Positions 24,919-35,403 of a stretch of 64,000 nucleotides of DNA are shown piece after piece. Position numbers and translations under genes: made by a program. The notes under the pieces are model-generated. The model saw nothing but the letters and a program-made list of their open reading frames with translations. It was not told the DNA's origin and did not search any database. Each line of letters begins with the position of its first letter. Within the stretch, counting starts at the first letter, position 1. Source of the DNA: Branchiostoma floridae (Eukaryota; Chordata; Leptocardii; Amphioxiformes; Branchiostomatidae); the NCBI RefSeq assembly GCF_000003815.2, contig NC_049991.1, positions 1,979,969 to 2,043,968 of the forward strand, read 5' to 3'.

Positions 24919-25571
24919 GTATGACCTCATCCATATAGAACTATTCTGTAGTCAGCAATTTCTCAAGACCTATTCGTTCACGTTCACAATGCCGAGTACG
25001 CATGCGCAAAGACAGGAATTATGGGTAGTAGGTCAAAGGTGAGGCCCCCATATTTGTAAACAGTTCTCGACACAACCATGGTCTTAATTTGCATAACATG
25101 TATAGACGTGATTTTTTCATGTCTTTGTGGCCTTTACCTTTGACATGTTACCCCGTGACTCCTGTCGCTGCGCATGCGTTGTCAGAATGGTGACCGTGCT
25201 CAATGTAGTTACAACTGTCACTGGTCAACGTGGTTCATTTTGTAGCACTTGAAAAGAAATACACCAAGTCTGTAACTTTAGAGGGACAAAGTTATAAGTT
25301 ATGACATGCTATTGGTTGGGAAAGCACCTGTCAACTTGAAGGGTTGCACAACGCCGCCGTGGCTTGTGACTTCAAGTATCGCGGTAACACAATTTCGACA
25401 ATCTTGGAAAAGTTCTTTCATGAGATTTTTTATCTCTCATAATACTTTTTATACAGAACGTTTTCTGTCAGGATACTTTATACAGAAAGCTGTCCACCAG
25501 AATATTCTATACAAAAAACATTCTTATAACGGGATAATTTGAAATAGCTTTAATTTTCTTGTTTTGTACAG

Positions 25572-25684
25572 AGGCCGGTTGCGCCAACTACGACTGCGGT
25601 ATGCAGGGTGCGTACTGTTCGGGGATAGTCGCCGGGTCGGCTCAGTGCTACTGTCGGCCACGGTCGGAGTGCGAGGCGAAAGAC
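25572..25684 (+). CDS. Gene 3 exon 3: follistatin-type N-terminal subdomain and start of Kazal
   Basis: Acceptor TACAG ends at 25571. It reads AGCANYDCGMQGAYCSG then CYCRPRSECEAKD, the FOLN hairpin and first cysteines of a Kazal domain. It ends at GTGAGT in phase 0, so the Kazal domain is split across two exons. Confidence 0.85.
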
Positions 25685-26121
25685 GTGAGTTAAAAGCTGT
25701 GCAAACAGTTCATATTCTATATTTTGTCGTGAGTTAAAAGCTGTTATAACAGTTCAAATTCTATATCGAATTGGTCCTGTTATAAGCACAGGTAAAAGAA
25801 AACAAACTTGTCGAAATTACTACCAAAACTGGCAAAAGTACGATCTATGTAAAACAAAAAACGCCACCTAATATACATGGCCTCCTTCGTTCAATATTGA
25901 CCATGGTAAAATCTTAATTGATATCAGTCCTACAGCTTCGACTATGAGTAAACAGTCCTATACGAGAATGACAGTCTTTGCCACATAGGGTACATCCGTA
26001 AGCGGTCTGATGCAAAGTACTACAACCACGCCACCTAGTGACTCATTAAAATGATGCAGTTCGAACGGTTATACGTAAAGCATGTTACGTTTCGTTGTTA
26101 AATCTTCTCTTTTTTTTCCAG

Positions 26122-26236
26122 ACTGTTTGCGACAAGTACGGCACCATGTACCCCAGCATGTGTCACTTTGAGGCCTTTGCATGTGAGTGGGGCTTTCCCA
26201 TGGAACCCGCACCTTGTCAGGATTACAATGTACAGG
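26122..26236 (+). CDS. Gene 3 exon 4: Kazal domain, second half
   Basis: A polypyrimidine tract and TCCAG end at 26121. It reads TVCDKYGTMYPSMCHFEAF then ACEWGFPMEPAPC, the C-D-(Y/G)-TY-S-C-A-C pattern of Kazal/follistatin domains. Donor GTACGT, phase 1. Follistatin-type Kazal modules often bind TGF-beta-family ligands or proteases; which applies here is unknown. Confidence 0.88.
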
Positions 26237-26523
26237 GTACGTACGGCTAGTTCACCTTTATCCGTGGGATAACCTAAATCCGTTGTTTAAAGAAAATTGG
26301 GTGTTTAGCGATATGAAATCGACGGACGGAGGTTTCAGACAACAATCGTTTGAAAATATTGCAGTTTCAAACCACATTCTATTTCAACGATTTTATTGCT
26401 ACGTTTTATTGTTACTGGCTTTGATTTTTCACCCGCTACATTGAAGATAGGTGGTATCGAAATTATTGTTTGTCAAATTTAACTTTTAAATCAATTTCTA
26501 TATTAATTTTTCTGCATTTACAG

Positions 26524-26622
26524 ATATTTTCAAGTGTAAGAACGGGATCCGATTCGTCCTGAAGCCCTACATCTGCGATGGTATAACAGACTGCTTCGAC
26601 GGCTCGGACGAGACTGGCTGCC
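26524..26622 (+). CDS. Gene 3 exon 5: LDLa lacking cysteines 1 and 3
   Basis: Acceptor TACAG ends at 26523; donor GTAAGA follows; phase 1. It reads DIFKCKNGIRFVLKPYICDG and on to ITDCFDGSDETGC. The calcium-cage motif is intact, but the residue where the third LDLa cysteine should be is Phe (GIRF), and there is no first cysteine before FKC. LDLa cysteine 1 pairs with 3, so one disulfide is cleanly lost. It occupies the place of the Ig domain in WFIKKN. Confidence 0.8.
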
Positions 26623-26741
26623 GTAAGACCTATTTTTCTACTTTCTGTGTATTTCCAGAACTTTTATAACGGTGTCTTCGCGGTACATGTACCGAAAATG
26701 GTCGTAACCCTAATTTTGTGCTCTATATGTTGGTCCTACAG

Positions 26742-26963
26742 CGTTCAAGGAGCCCCCACCAGCTTCTCCCACCGCCACCGTGTGCAACCTTCCTCTGTAC
26801 CGAGGCAGACCGTGCGCGGACGCCACCTCGCGGCTGAGATGGTACTACAACTCCCAGAAGCGCACCTGCCTGACCTACACGCACAGTGGCTGCGATCGAA
26901 ATGCGAATTCCTTCGGCACTCGGGAAGAGTGTCTGGAAAACGTTAACGCCAAGAGATGTGTCG
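26742..26963 (+). CDS. Gene 3 exon 6: Kunitz domain 1 (divergent)
   Basis: Acceptor TACAG ends at 26741, and phase 1 is kept at both ends. A Pro-rich lead (EPPPASPTATV) precedes six cysteines with RWYYNSQKRTC, HSGCDRNANSF and TREECLE. Spacing differs from the norm: C1-C2 has 9 residues (usual 8), C2-C3 has 17 (usual 15) and C5-C6 has 8 (usual 3). The residue after C2 (P1) is Ala, not Arg/Lys, so trypsin inhibition is unlikely. Confidence 0.85.
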
Positions 26964-27118
26964 GTAAGAATTGACGAATTGGAGTTCTTGTTTCAAATTC
27001 AGCAAAACATTTTCATTATCAACGTGCTTTTAGCAACGTTTTAGTTTTTTGGTGGATTTTTTTCGCGACGCCTCAGGGGAAGAGCGTAAACACTCTATGA
27101 TACCTTTATAATTTTCAG

Positions 27119-27352
27119 TGAAGCGGACATACAGCCAGCGGATACCGGACCTACCACAGACCACAGTAGCACCCACTAAGGATCCCGAGGTCGTCTGTAA
27201 CATGCTGAAGGACCGAGGTCCGTGCCGAGGGCGTCAGAAGAAGTATTACTACCTGTCCACGCAGCGCAGGTGTGTGCGCTTCACGTATGGAGGATGCGGC
27301 GGGAACGACAACAGGTTTCACACCTACATGGAGTGTATGGACTTCTGCAATG
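27119..27352 (+). CDS. Gene 3 exon 7: Kunitz domain 2
   Basis: Acceptor TTCAG ends at 27118; donor GTGAGG follows 27352; phase 1. A Thr/Pro linker (PQTTVAPTKDPEVV) leads to a canonical Kunitz: CNMLKDRGPCRGRQKKYYY, FTYGGCGGNDNRF, YMECMDFC, with 8-15-7-12-3 spacing. P1 is Arg, the trypsin-type residue. Confidence 0.93.
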
Positions 27353-27881
27353 GTGAGGCAGTCACGTACCGATACATTTCATAAGACTTTTATATGATTT
27401 GATAATATCAATCAGTAAATGTTTTGAAGTATAGTTTTAAAGTTCTAGTAGTCATACAGATTGTAATAAAAATTGCATGGATTTTTTTGTCAAAGGATTA
27501 ATCGTTAATATACATCATTAGAAATTTTTAATGTAAAAAAGAATGTAGGCTGACTTATCTCCACTCGGCTTCTATGACGTTGCAAATAATACAACCTGCG
27601 TAATGGAAACAGCACAGACATAACACCATTTACCTTCATGAAAATGGAGGCACTGTTTTTGGTATGTGTGTGTGTGTATTTTCAGATACTTGTGGTCAGC
27701 ATAACTTGAGAACTTCTGCATGAATTGTTATGATATTTGGTATGTGGTTAGGTATTTGGAAGATAATGGTCATGGTCAAGTTAGGCCCCTGGTGTGCGAC
27801 CTTGATACTGCAACAAAACTTCCAGTTTTCTTATATTTTGTCCTAGACATGGTCTTGATAGTATAGTGAGTGGCCTCCGTA

Positions 27882-29545
27882 AGAGTTAATTCCAGTTGTG
27901 GCGGCCATGTTGGATTTCTGGGGTCATCCGGGGTCATGGCACCAGAACGAGACTGCAGGTGGTGCCAGCTGGGCATTCTACTATATAGGCTGTATTGCAG
28001 ACATAAGTATGCCATCTTCGGGAGTGCATTTCACCCCTCTAAGGTTAACAACTGCACAATACATGCCTGTTATCTATAGAAAATACTGTTTTGGAAATTT
28101 GAACTTGATTTTGGTGATATTTTTTATTAATTTTTCACATTTTTTGACGGGTGACCTGAGAACAACTAATGTCAGTGTTTATATCCTCCATGTGTGCTGT
28201 GTATCGGTATCTGTGATTAAACCCTTCAAAAACATTGAAGTATCGGGGTGACAAACCTTTTGGTAGAAATTTAGAAGACATTTGGCTGTTATTCTGATGA
28301 TTTCTAGATGCCAAGAACCGTTTTGCAAACTCTGCTCTATGGGAAAATCCTGCGGCACTCAATGGGGAAGGCGGTGTATGTACCGGGTGTGCTCCTTTAC
28401 TTGTTTCCCAATTTATCTGACAGTGTTTTTATTGTTTTATTTTAGTTTAAACAACATACCCCGTAAAAAAAATGTCCACATGTTGTATAACATTGTGGGA
28501 TGAAATGTAGCAGATTGTTTACTGTTGTTTTTGCAATTTTTTCAATGCCAAGGTGGAAAAAAAAACATAACTTTGATTATAAGTGCCAGCGGAGGAGGGA
28601 TTGTAGCCTGAGTGTCATCCTAGGTAGCTTACCGGGCCTCCCATACTCACCCCTCACAAACCAGAGGGGTGAGTATGAGAGCCTCCGTAACCAACTAGGA
28701 TGATACTCAGGCTAGAGTCGACCCTCACGTTACTCTAAAAACCGGACTTCATGCCAGTTTCAGATCAGTGTGGGTGGAAATGTGACAGAATTTTCACAGA
28801 CGCTGCGAACATCTGTTCATAAAACTACGTATTACTAAGTTCTATCACCAATTTACCTCTTCCACTGACGATAAAATTTACGTTTTTCTCCACATTGGCA
28901 TAGAAAAATCCCTGACAGAAAAAAATCTGCTAGATTTCATCCCACAATTTTATGGACCCAACATGTGGAATTTGTTGTGTAGGGTTATGTTGTTTAAACT
29001 AGAATAAAACAATGAAAACATGATTTGGGAAGAAAGTAAAGGAGCACACCCGGCATGACATTCCCATAGAACGTAGTTTGCAGAACGGATCTTGGCATCA
29101 ATACATCATCAGAACAACTGCCAAATGTCTTCTAAGTTTCTACCCGCAAAGATGTCATCCCCATATTTTGTGTATACGTAGGGTTTAATCCCAATAGTAA
29201 ACCTACTATATCACAGTTATCAATACAAAGCACTCATGGAGGATATAAACACTGACACTAATTGTTCTCAGGTCACCCATAAAAAATGTGAAAAATTGAT
29301 TAAAAAATATCACCAAAATCAAATTCAAATGTCCCAAACAATATTTTCTATATATAACAGGCATATATTGTGCAGTTGTTAACCTTAGAGGGGTGAAATG
29401 CACTCCCGAAGATGGCATACTTATGTCTGCAATACAGCCTATATAGTCGAATGCCCAGCTGGTACCACCTGCAGTCTCGTTCTGGTGCCATGACCCCAGA
29501 TGACCCCGGAAATCCAACATGGCCGCCACAACTGGAATTAACTCT
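27882..29545. mobile_element. Large foldback element (about 1.66 kb) with long inverted arms
   Basis: The left end AGAGTTAATTCCAGTTGTGG is mirrored exactly at the right end. The two arms, roughly 27882-28600 and 28840-29545, are near-complementary along most of their length. A separate perfect-looking hairpin (28605-28715) sits at the centre. It lies in the intron between Kunitz 2 and the first Tg1 exon. No transposase frame is visible. A shorter relative is at 2755-3068. Confidence 0.85.
28605..28715. repeat. Hairpin nested at the centre of the foldback element
   Basis: TAGCCTGAGTGTCATCCTAG at the left and CTAGGATGATACTCAGGCTA at the right, with inner arms CATACTCACCCCTC and GAGGGGTGAGTATG. 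It may be a separate small element inserted in the loop. Confidence 0.8.
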
Positions 29546-29624
29546 ATTATGACTTAATTCTTATTATTTTTAGAAAATCTGTACTTCTAGTAATTTTTCT
29601 ATAATGGAAACCTGCTCCCCTTAG

Positions 29625-29831
29625 ACCCCCGGACGAAGTGCCAGCGCCAACGGACCAAAGCCGCTAACGCCGGGCTGCAGGTGGGCATGTTCATCCCGGA
29701 GTGCCGGCCGGACGGCGCGTTTGAGGAGGTGCAGTGTCACGGCAGCACCGGACACTGCTGGTGCGTGGACAAGGAGGGGGAAGAGCTACCCGGGACACGG
29801 GTGGACAGGGGCTTCAAACCTACATGTTCAG
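29625..29831 (+). CDS. Gene 3 exon 8: thyroglobulin type-1 domain 1
   Basis: Acceptor CTTAG ends at 29624; donor GTCAGT follows 29831; phase 1. It reads TKCQRQRTKAANAGLQVGMF, then PECRPDGAFEEVQCHGSTG and HCWCVDKEGEELPGTRV, the QC..GxCWCV signature of Tg1. Such domains can inhibit cysteine proteases or bind growth-factor carriers. The exon end and its donor are duplicated downstream. Confidence 0.92.
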
Positions 29832-29935
29832 GTCAGTCAGACACATGGGTGGACAGGGGCTTTGAACAGGTCAGTCATGTCAGACACACGGGTGGACAGG
29901 GGCTTCAAACCTACATGTTTAGGTCAGTTAGACAA
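29795..29935. repeat. Triplicated exon end plus splice donor
   Basis: The end of the Tg1-1 exon (CACGGGTGGACAGGGGCTTC ... TTCAGGTCAGTCAGACAC) recurs twice in the adjoining intron, near 29846-29880 and 29886-29935. Each copy retains a GGTCAGT donor-like site. Confidence 0.85.
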
Positions 29936-30418
29936 CGGTAAACGAATATGTACCCCCAAATAATTAAAAATTGTGTGCTTCTGTGATCTAATATCAACAC
30001 GGTTATCAACCCAGAACTGATTACAATTGATTAGTTGATAAAAGTTCGATTTCCCTAAAATATGGTAGAATGGGAAAGGTCGCCATCAAGTACTATAGGA
30101 GTATCGTCAGTATTTAGATGTGCAAAGGTTAGGTCTGTGTGAGGTCGTTAAGGATAATATAATCAGTGTTACAACTTACAACGTAGGATAGGGGTGCAAA
30201 GTAGTGAGTTATACCAGACCTGGGAAGGTTGTAGTCCTTGATCCTAAAATGTAGGAAAGAAGCCGGGATAAAAATATTTTTCTTTCTATTATCTTCAGAG
30301 ATATTATACAGCAACAAACGTTGCTTTCGAGAAGTACTCTAAAGAAAAACATCTGAACTGTTTGTGTCGAAACGAAACAAACTAATGTATGGATATTTCT
30401 CATCTATACAAAATGCAG

Positions 30419-30640
30419 TCGAGCCGAAGGGCAAGTGTCACGTCGATCGAGGACTGGCTATCGATGCGGGGTTGGGCCCCGGGGCGTACGTGCCGCAGTG
30501 CCGGGAGGACGGGACGTACGACCCGCTACAGTGTCACGGCAGCACCGGGGAGTGCTGGTGCGTCTCCGAGCAGGGTGACGAGATCTCCGGGAGTAGGGTG
30601 TCACCAGGACAACTCGTTCCAAACTGTGGTGATCTTTCAG
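30419..30640 (+). CDS. Gene 3 exon 9: thyroglobulin type-1 domain 2
   Basis: Acceptor TGCAG ends at 30418; donor GTAAGT follows; phase 1. It reads GKCHVDRGLAIDAG, AYVPQCREDGTYDPLQCHG, then STGECWCVSEQGDEISGSRV. All six Tg1 cysteines are present. Confidence 0.92.
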
Positions 30641-30678
30641 GTAAGTAAACAACGCGTACCGCAGTTCATGTATACGTC

Positions 30679-30942
30679 TAACGCTAGTTTACCTTTATCC
30701 GTTGAGTAACCTATATCCATTGTATTTAGATAACAGGGTATTTGGGGATATGAAATCCACGGACTGTGATTTCAATCTGCGATATTTTGAAAAAAATACA
30801 TCGCAATTTGAAACCACCGTCTGTCGACTTAATAATTTTAAGTAGTATGTTTTTAATACAATGACAATGGCAATGATAATGACTATACAACGACAATACA
30901 ACGGATATAGGTTACCCCGCGGATAAAGGTGAACTAGCGTTA
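30679..30942. mobile_element. MITE family 3 copy
   Basis: Ends TAACGCTAGTTTACCTTTAT and its complement (ATAAAGGTGAACTAGCGTTA). It begins 39 bases after the donor of the preceding exon. Confidence 0.8.
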
Positions 30943-31035
30943 TACATAGATACGCTGAAAGTTTCTTTGCAAAATTGTTTAGATAATCTGAAGGCAATTA
31001 AGATCAATTTATAACGATTGAACTTGAAATCTCAG

Positions 31036-31251
31036 CTCGGACAAAGCGCCCGCAGTCACAATGCGAGCAGGAACAGCAGGAGGTCCTAGCGTTTGCCCTA
31101 CCGGGGGCTTACGTACCTCAGTGCCGGGACGACGGCTCCTTCTCCCCGGTACAGTGCCACGGCAGCTCCGGTCACTGCTGGTGCGCCGACCAGTTCGGGA
31201 ACGAGGTGGCGGGAACGAGAGTCCGCCCGGGAGAGAACCCCAGATGTTCAG
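31036..31251 (+). CDS. Gene 3 exon 10: thyroglobulin type-1 domain 3
   Basis: Acceptor CTCAG ends at 31035; donor GTACCA follows 31251; phase 1. It reads QSQCEQEQQEVLAFALPGAY, VPQCRDDGSFSPVQCHG, then SSGHCWCADQFGNEVAGTRV. The frame lacks a Met codon, so simple ORF searches miss it. Confidence 0.9.
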
Positions 31252-32110
31252 GTACCAACCGCTAGAGGACGCTCCTGTACGTTAACCTGGCCACGGCTGC
31301 TCCATCCACAACATTGCAGTGCATCTCACAAACTTCCTACAGCTTGCAACACTCATGGAACTTTACCAGCATAACCGCATCCTACTACTCATCATCCCAT
31401 CCCATCCCATCCCCATCCATTGGCTTCTCATAACTGCTGCAACCCTCCATAACACCAACCTAGCTTTAGTTGAAGTTGTCACCAACAAGCTCTGTAGAGT
31501 TTGTGAATGCATCTAAGGCCGTTTAAACCATATAAAACCATATTTTTCTTTCGTAGGTTAGAATATAGATCTAGACATCTAATGCATTAGTTTTGTCCGG
31601 CTTTGTTCAACTTATTTGCCCTGCTTCTTCCCTGCTTAGCAGCATTCCATAGTCGGTATTTTAGCAGAAAAGTTAGCTTGTATTTTTTTTTAATTGGAAT
31701 CCTTGTCGTTTCATCAGCTTTTTCGCAACCGATTCTCAATCTTTTCTTGACGATTCGGTGACCCTCTATCACCTTCCTCTGGGCAATTCTCATTGGTCCA
31801 TACTCCTTTACGTTTGTGACCGTATTTTTAACACCGATATGTGGGGTCTATAGCTACAGTGCAACGTGAACAAGTCAATTAGTCAGAATTGCCCTGATCC
31901 CCAGGGTTCCTTGCTTCCCCAGGCTAAGGAAGTAAGGAGCTTTTATCAAAGTAATGATAAAAGCTCCTTGGAGTAAGGTGACAGATTGTTACCAAAACAT
32001 CGTTTGAAGAAAAAACACAACGATGGTTCTGCAGAAAGAGTCTCATTATTCATTCCTTGGGACTTTTATCAGTAAAAGAAATGGCACAATACCGTTAGCC
32101 TAGTAATGTC

Positions 32111-32246
32111 TTATCTCCAAGCAGATCGACAGTGGCGTAATACAGTATCAAACCCACCGTGCCCGGTTGACTCCCTTTGGCCGGCTATACTCCTTGGCCA
32201 GCTTTGATACTATCTTATGGCACCGTATGATCTGCTTTGAGATTAA
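32111..32246. mobile_element. MITE family 1 copy
   Basis: Ends TTATCTCCAAGCAGATC and GATCTGCTTTGAGATTAA; it ends about 40 bases before the Tg1-4 acceptor. Confidence 0.75.
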
Positions 32247-32286
32247 GTAACGTCAGTGATCCGTGATTTTTCTCCTTCAATCGCAG

Positions 32287-32517
32287 CCGAGCCTCCAGTA
32301 ACGGAGGCTCCGCCCCAGACCAAGTGCCAGGAAGAGCGAGAAGACGCCAACAGTCGCGGCCTCCTAGCGGGCGTGTACGTACCGCAGTGTACGGAGGAGG
32401 GGCTGTACAACCCCATCCAGTGTCACGGCTCTACCGGGCAGTGTTGGTGCGTCAACGACTCTGGGGAGGAGATCATGGGGACGAGAGTCAAAGCAGGGGA
32501 ATCACCTAACTGCGCAG
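32287..32517 (+). CDS. Gene 3 exon 11: thyroglobulin type-1 domain 4
   Basis: Acceptor TCGCAG ends at 32286; donor GTCTGT follows; phase 1. After a linker (EPPVTEAPPQ) it reads TKCQEEREDANSRGLLAGVY, VPQCTEEGLYNPIQCHG, STGQCWCVNDSGEEIMGTRV. Confidence 0.92.
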
Positions 32518-32641
32518 GTCTGTGAGAACCGTTAGATTTCAAATGATACAAAAGCAGCTCACTTACTTTAAGTTGCTTGTCAATAACACAGGCCCAAGAT
32601 ATACCAACATCGAGAGCTACATATCTACCCATTATTGGCAC

Positions 32642-32896
32642 AGCACGTCACCGGAACGTACTGCGCCTGCGCGAACCCTGGTGTTTTGGGGCTTGGTTTG
32701 GTCAACGTTGCATTGAAATCCCGCTTGTTGCACAGTATATGTTAGAGACATAGTTTCATGTAAAACGTACACGGGATTTTACCCTTATGTACGCACGTAC
32801 TTTCTTAAATGCGGCCCTTTAGTAAACCGGGGGTTTAGAAAGGTTTAGCATGTCTATACTTTTCGCGCAGGCGCAGTACGTTCCGGTGACGTGCTT
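32642..32896. mobile_element. Hairpin element with roughly 40-base inverted ends
   Basis: GCACGTCACCGGAACGTACT followed by GCGCCTGCGCGAA is mirrored as TTCGCGCAGGCGC then AGTACGTTCCGGTGACGTGC. MITE-like, intronic, no coding capacity. Confidence 0.8.
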
Positions 32897-33001
32897 ATTG
32901 GCACTTGCATGTTTTCATTTTGCATTCATACTTTTTTGACGGATGTGGGTAAGGCTATGGGGCGTTCATTAATATTTCAGTGTTTTGTCTTGTTTTCACA
33001 G

Positions 33002-33211
33002 GAACTCCCGCAACTAAATGTCAGTTAGAACGAGAAGAAATGCTGAGTGAGGGGCCTCTACTGGGTGCCTACATCCCGACATGCGCAGAGGATGGCAGTT
33101 ATGACGTCATCCAGTGTCACGACAGCACCGGACACTGCTGGTGCGTGGACCGGGAAGGAGAGGAGATCCTGGGCACGAGAGTAGGGCCTCAGGAAGATGT
33201 CGTCTGCGAAG
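33002..33211 (+). CDS. Gene 3 exon 12: thyroglobulin type-1 domain 5
   Basis: Acceptor TCACAG ends at 33001; donor GTAAAT follows; phase 1. It reads TKCQLEREEMLSEGPLLGAY, PTCAEDGSYDVIQCHD, STGHCWCVDREGEEILGTRV. All signature positions are kept. Confidence 0.92.
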
Positions 33212-33339
33212 GTAAATCCAATATGTGTGAAAAAAAAACTAAGAATTTTAGGTCCTGCCGCTTGTAAAACCAAAAGGTTTGGCAGGCTTCTGTAGCCATT
33301 GCATGCCTATAAACTTGTGCATTTTCTTTCAATTCACAG

Positions 33340-33405
33340 ATGACGCAACCACGCCTAAGCCGGGCGTAAAAGAGGGCAAAATGCCACTGGGAAGTGAAAC
33401 GGAAG
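33340..33405 (+). CDS. Gene 3 exon 13: short linker
   Basis: A 66-base exon between TCACAG and GTATGA, phase 1 at both ends: DATTPKPGVKEGKMPLGSET. No cysteine. Its assignment rests on splice sites, phase and position, so it is less certain than the domain exons. Confidence 0.6.
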
Positions 33406-33604
33406 GTATGATTGTAACAGCTTACTGAAACTGTTCCATGTCTTCGTGTTTGTTATCGCATCCACCATTACATGATGAAAAGTGAAGCAAATAAACTCTC
33501 ACCTAAAGTTTTATTTCTAGTTATTCCATATGCATTCTCCGGTATAGAAGTCTACAAAATCGTTCCTCAAAAGTTAATGATCTGACATTTTCACTGTATT
33601 TTTG

Positions 33605-33840
33605 TTGCTCTAGAAGTGACTGTATTTTCATTGACTTAGAAGTGAAACCATTATGTTGCATTTTCATTGGTCTAGAAGTGACTGTATTTTCATTGGCCTA
33701 GAAGTCAACCATTTTACTGTATTTTCATTGGCCTAGAAGTCAACCATTTTACTGTATTTTCATTGGTCTAGAAGTGACTGTATTTTCATTGCCCTAGACG
33801 TCAAACCATTATACTGTATTTTCATTGGTCTAGAAGTGAC
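33605..33840. repeat. Minisatellite made of tandem copies of a splice acceptor
   Basis: About eight units of the type (T)TATTTTCATTGG(T/C)CTAG then AAGTGAC or AAGTCA, lengths about 25-37. The last unit contains the CTAG acceptor and first bases of the exon at 33834. The other units carry the same AG/AAGTG junction. Confidence 0.9.
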
Positions 33841-34010
33841 AGAAGCGCCCAAACCGACGGTGACCGTGAAAGCGGAGACACCAAAGAACGAGACAGATAA
33901 GTTCCTGCCTCCCGAAAACGGACTGAACGCCTTCCTGAACCTGACCTGTCGCGACGCTAGGCGGCGCGCGTTACGTCTCTTCTGGTACAACTTTACTACT
34001 GCTGACGAAG
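33834..34010 (+). CDS. Gene 3 exon 14: linker and N-terminal part of thyroglobulin type-1 domain 6
   Basis: Acceptor GTCTAG ends at 33833; donor GTGAGT follows 34010; phase 1. A Thr/Pro/Glu linker (EAPKPTVTVKAETPKNETDK) precedes LNLTCRDARRRALRLFWYN, the helical start of a Tg1 domain with its first cysteine. The rest of the domain is in the next exon, unlike the single-exon Tg1 domains 1-5. Confidence 0.8.
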
Positions 34011-34436
34011 GTGAGTCAAAAGATAGCAAATAACGCGATACCACATTTTGTATGGATTATAAGGTGAACCGACTATACTCTTCGAAAACAGAGGTTGAAT
34101 TACGAGGGTATTACAATATGCGGGGCTAAATTGCAAGAGTCTGGAGCGGCTGCCATTCGGCGCACACTCAGGTGACTTTAATACGACAGTAATTACTCCA
34201 AGTGCGGCCATAGGACTCTTAGATTTGTACCGGTGGACCTGTGTGAAATTGTCGCTGTATTGTCTAAGTGTAACAGCTTAACAGTTAATGCAACGTTGTA
34301 AAGTTTTGTGCCTCAAACTTTCATCTTGGGTTCCACGGTCCAAGTGTGATAGTTGTTTTCTAATGATGTGCTGATGGAATTGTCCGCATTTTGCCCGTTC
34401 CTGACGATTTCGCTGCCTTTTCTTTACACTTTCCAG

Positions 34437-34583
34437 TGAGCTACATCCCCACATGTACGGCGGACGGGAAGTTCTTCCCCATGCAGTGTTACGGCGCGTC
34501 CGGGTACTGCTTCTGTGTGGATGAGGCGGGGAAAGAGATCCCCGGCACCGTGAGTGAGCCTGGCGCCAGGCCGGTCTGTTCAG
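34437..34583 (+). CDS. Gene 3 exon 15: thyroglobulin type-1 domain 6, C-terminal part
   Basis: Acceptor TTCCAG ends at 34436; donor GTAGAG follows; phase 1. It reads SYIPTCTADGKFFPMQCYGA, SGYCFCVDEAGKEIPGT, with CFCV in place of the usual CWCV. Five cysteines here plus one in the previous exon make the full set. Confidence 0.88.
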
Positions 34584-35225
34584 GTAGAGTATGACTTTAA
34601 CTTTATTCAGGTTACGACAAGAACAACATATTGTGGACACTAGGCAACATGTTGATATAGTGACCACAGACATATACAATGTCCAAGACAAAAAATAATA
34701 ACTGAGCAATATTTACCAAAGATAAAACGTCATTAATGTTTTTTTAAATATTTTCAATACGAATGTAGTACTGTATCTAACGGCTCCTCCCTTGAGGCTT
34801 CACCAAAAACACTATCTTTAAACGTTTCAGAAGGTCTGCTATAATTTGCAGTTTGAAGAGCTCAGAAACAAATTGAAACAAACTGTTTTCGACACACTAG
34901 ATTAGATAAAACATCTTGGAAACGGACCAATTGAAGAAAAAAAACCTGGACCGCATATAATCTTTCTTTGACCTTTCTTGCAACTCTGATCTAGCTCCCT
35001 GTTAGTGTCCCCGACGTGCCTTGTATTCAAATGTCACTTATCACACACACACCACTACCGATTTCATTGAAGAAGAAAAAAAAGACTACAAGCCTTCTTT
35101 TTTACTCAAGGAATGAAAATTTCATGTAACGTGAATTAGATTTTAGTGATACCTACAGAAGCTTCGCTGTGTCATTTTCAGGGAAGTACCTAATATGTCT
35201 TGGACCAATTTTTTCTACCTCACAG

Positions 35226-35285
35226 GTGTTGATGACGCCAAAGTAGACACTTGGGACACGGGAAGTGGGGAGGACGGAGGAGAAG
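35226..35285 (+). CDS. Gene 3 exon 16: short acidic linker
   Basis: A 60-base exon between CTCACAG and GTAAGA, phase 1: VDDAKVDTWDTGSGEDGGE. No domain; supported by splice sites and phase only. Confidence 0.6.
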
Positions 35286-35403
35286 GTAAGAAACTTAGTC
35301 ACAGCATTTTATTGCACTTTTGGAACAAAAATATGTCTTACAGAACGCAACTGTTGGTCCCAAGCCTGACAAAGTTTTTTTATTATTTTTAAATTTATTT
35401 CAG

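Noticed and set aside
33605-33840. CRISPR-like regular spacing of repeats
   Set aside because: Units are adjacent copies of a splice acceptor without unique spacers, in a eukaryotic intron.
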